A DNA stretch of 7,082 nucleotides, taken from positions 1 through 7,082 of the forward strand of contig JBEKTY010000280.1 in the NCBI GenBank assembly GCA_049515555.1, in the 5' to 3' direction. Below are positions 5,935-7,082 of this stretch, one piece after another. Source of the stretch: JBEKTY01 sp049515555 (GTDB taxonomy: Bacteria; Planctomycetota; Planctomycetia; Pirellulales; Thermoguttaceae). The notes below the pieces were generated by a model. It did not search any database and was not told where the DNA came from. It saw nothing but the letters and a program-made list of their open reading frames with translations. Position 1 is the first letter of the stretch; every line of letters begins with the position of its first letter. The position numbers and the translations under genes were made by a program.

Positions 5935-6060
5935 GTCGAACGCCTCGCAACACCGTTCGAAACTTACGCTGATCGACAAGTCCGTAACCCATGTGCTGAA
6001 TTGCGTTAGCGATTCGGCCGGCGAGCGCAAAAATATACGTCTTTTGGTGGCGTGTTCGAC
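5935..6060 (+). mobile_element. Element B: second copy of the inverted-end repeat
   Basis: The element starts GTCGAACG (5935-5942) and ends TGTTCGAC (6053-6060), so the ends match at 7 of 8 positions. Its core (5960-6043) aligns without gaps to the core of element A in the same orientation, with CATGTGCTGA-n-TTGCGTTAGCG at 5990-6011. It is 9 bp shorter than A, and the differences lie outside the core. Like A, it is directly preceded by a pyrimidine/heptamer tract. Confidence 0.55.
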
Positions 6061-6072
6061 TAGGGCGCCTTC

Positions 6073-6129
6073 TTGCCACAAAATGGTCGGCACACAACGC
6101 CAAATGCGGGGTCCCCGACGGGGTGGCAA
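6073..6129. other. Inverted pair TTGCCAC/GTGGCAA with CCCC-GAC-GGGG hairpin
   Basis: TTGCCAC (6073-6079) and GTGGCAA (6123-6129) are exact reverse complements 43 bp apart. Near the right arm, CCCCGACGGGG (6113-6123) makes a tight 4-bp stem that would compete with the longer pairing. It directly follows element B and has no identified role. Confidence 0.35.
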
Positions 6130-6265
6130 ACGCCTGGCATGTCAGGAAATACGTACAGCAGTGAACTAGAGAGCCTTAGTCATTCTCGATCGTCAACGGC
6201 CGGCATGTGCGCCCACTCAGGAATTCCGCGCTCCGGCAGAGTCGTAGCGACGAAGGGGAACACTC

Positions 6266-6292
6266 ATCAGCGCGAATTAGCGCTTATCAGCG
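6266..6292 (+). repeat. 10-bp repeat ATCAGCGCGA / ATTAGCGCTT / ATCAGCG
   Basis: Two and a half units with a 10-bp period lie directly before the pyrimidine heptamer array at 6293. The 10-bp period differs from the 7-bp period of the neighbouring arrays. Confidence 0.65.
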
Positions 6293-6348
6293 TTCCGCCC
6301 TCCGCCTTCCCCCTTCCGCCCTCCCCGCCAATCCCTAATCCCTTCCGC
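6293..6348 (+). repeat. Pyrimidine heptamer array (TTCCGCC/CCAATCC)
   Basis: Eight consecutive 7-bp units can be read in phase: TTCCGCC, CTCCGCC, TTCCCCC, TTCCGCC, CTCCCCG, CCAATCC, CTAATCC, CTTCCGC. Two subfamilies follow each other without a shift of register. The tract is nearly all pyrimidine on the + strand. Confidence 0.8.
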
Positions 6349-6807
6349 CGTACATATACAAATGTATCATATCTGTGGCCAAGCCGCAAGCCCAGTTCTT
6401 CGACATCTTTTGAGCAGGAATGGACCCGTCATGGGTGGGGCTGACGGTGCCGTTGGCGACGTTGTGGCAGTAGTTTCCGCTGCCGCTACACGACTGCGAG
6501 AGGCCGCCGGCGGCTTTGCCTGAAGTTACCGAATCCCGCTCAATTCTCCCAATTCGGCGACACCTGTTTGGCGGACTGGTCGGCGCGGGGCAGAGGGGCG
6601 TCGGCAAAGGAACGGTTTCCTGTTTAACCCCGACTGTGCCGCTTAGAAGCGCCGGTCGATGTGACCGACGCGCGCAAGCAAGACAGCCCGGCTGGCCGAG
6701 AAAACGGTGTCCTTCGAGGCATCCGAGACGGCATCACCTTGGCGTTCGCAGTCGGTCGGGGTCGCCGAGAACTGATTGACGGCGGTGGTGCTCCCATGCC
6801 AGACTGT
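6349..6807. other. Gene-free stretch with nothing recognised
   Basis: About 460 bp carry only short open frames. The longest are 6335-6607 on the minus strand (90 codons) and one from a GTG at 6661 on the + strand (65 codons). Neither has a ribosome binding site or a recognisable domain. The first 30 bp include an A/T-rich patch (TACATATACAAATGTATC). I see no RNA gene or terminator. Confidence 0.4.
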
Positions 6808-6827
6808 ATCGGCAGAATTCTGCCGAT
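6808..6827. promoter_or_regulatory. Perfect 20-bp palindrome upstream of the HEAGH ORF
   Basis: Each half-site reads ATCGGCAGAA and the two halves meet with no spacer. The palindrome ends 27 bp before the ATG at 6855. Perfect symmetry without a loop is typical of an operator for a dimeric repressor or of a palindromic cut or recombination site. It has no T-run, so a terminator role is unlikely. Confidence 0.45.
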
Positions 6828-6854
6828 CCAAAGTCAGCACCGGAGAACCAGCCA

Positions 6855-7019
6855 ATGACCGATAAGGAACCACGGTGGCATATGGCCTGCCATGAGGCGG
6901 GACACGCGGTGATTGCGTACAAGTTGAGTCTGCTTGATAGGGCCGCAGACACAGAAGTCTCGATTAGTATTACTGCGCAAGTTCAAGGCCATTTGCAGCG
7001 GATGAGATCTTTCAGGTAG
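6855..7019 (+). pseudogene. Short HEXXH (M41-like) protein, probably truncated
   Basis: The frame encodes 54 residues. H13-E-A-G-H17 in ACHEAGHAVIAY is the HEXXH zinc site in the form used by FtsH-type (M41) peptidases and by small related proteins. Downstream, VSISITAQVQGHL (35-47) resembles the V-x-I ... G-x-L stretch that follows this helix in such proteins. A stop comes 8 residues later, where family members go on for about 100 residues or more with further zinc ligands. The start has GGAG 9 nt upstream. The end overlaps, tail to tail, the minus-strand frame at the window edge. It is either a broken gene or a short stand-alone motif protein. Confidence 0.45.
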
Positions 7020-7082
7020 ATGCCCATTTTCCGCAGTTTTTTGCGTGTTCGTTTGATGTGCGACTCGCGGGCCGTGGCGATG
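6983..7082 (-). CDS. C-terminal end of an unrecognised protein entering from the right edge
   Basis: The minus-strand frame is open from the window edge to a TGA at 6983-6985 and gives 32 residues: a basic stretch (HIKRTRKKLRKMG) followed by IYLKDLIRCKWP. The basic helix resembles the end of a DNA-binding domain such as a response-regulator or sigma-type HTH, but this is too short to assign. The last 37 bp overlap the HEAGH frame on the other strand. Confidence 0.4.
   Translation of the reverse strand, partial: IATARESHIKRTRKKLRKMGIYLKDLIRCKWP

Noticed and set aside
5598..6060. Target-site duplications around elements A and B
   Set aside because: The flanks (CCTT/TTGC for A, ACAT/TAGG for B) give no convincing direct repeat, so insertion by transposition is not proven.
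1721..6348. CRISPR array
   Set aside because: The repeats are 7-10 bp tandem units without unique spacers, and no cas gene is present.
6335..6607. 90-codon minus-strand ORF with several cysteines
   Set aside because: It has no ribosome binding site or known domain, and it ends inside a repeat array; it is likely a chance open frame.
6661..6858. + strand ORF from GTG whose stop overlaps the HEAGH start as ATGA
   Set aside because: The ATGA overlap suggested translational coupling, but the frame has no ribosome binding site or recognisable protein, and it contains the perfect palindrome.

Overview
The window is GC-rich bacterial DNA. The mix of a stand-alone trpE, an enolase-superfamily enzyme, an HD-GYP protein and intergenic short repeats, mostly with 7-bp units, suggests a member of the Planctomycetota. 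This is an inference from style; no rRNA or other marker gene is present. The strong gene calls are four complete cellular genes plus one small two-gene cassette.

Layout. 1-176: GC-rich leader with two hairpins. 177-1778 (+): trpE, anthranilate synthase component I, whose last ~18 codons lie inside an array of 7-bp repeats. 1829-2576 (-): two overlapping genes, a nucleotidyltransferase of the MNT type followed by a HEPN-domain protein, which look like a toxin-antitoxin pair. This cassette lies between two copies of the same heptamer array in opposite orientations (1721-1783 and 2783-2831). 2837-3988 (+): an enolase-superfamily enzyme closest in motifs to o-succinylbenzoate synthase (MenC). 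3989-4227: short intergenic gap. 4228-5433 (+): an HD-GYP domain protein, probably a cyclic-di-GMP phosphodiesterase or a sensor derived from one.

5434-6854 is about 1.4 kb with no gene I can support. It is a patchwork of short repeats: three more heptamer arrays of unrelated sequence, 9-bp and 10-bp repeats, and two diverged copies (about 130 bp each) of an element with GTCGAAC-type inverted ends. The window closes with a short ORF carrying an HEAGH metalloprotease motif, preceded by a perfect 20-bp palindrome, and with the C-terminal end of an unrecognised gene on the minus strand.

The genes do not form an obvious pathway. TrpE (tryptophan), the MenC-like enzyme and the HD-GYP protein are each likely separate transcription units. 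The MNT/HEPN pair is the only clear two-gene operon. The most unusual content is the repeat biology: a constant 7-bp period in five arrays of different sequence, two of them flanking the HEPN/MNT cassette as inverted repeats, and a paired inverted-end element in the gene-free region.
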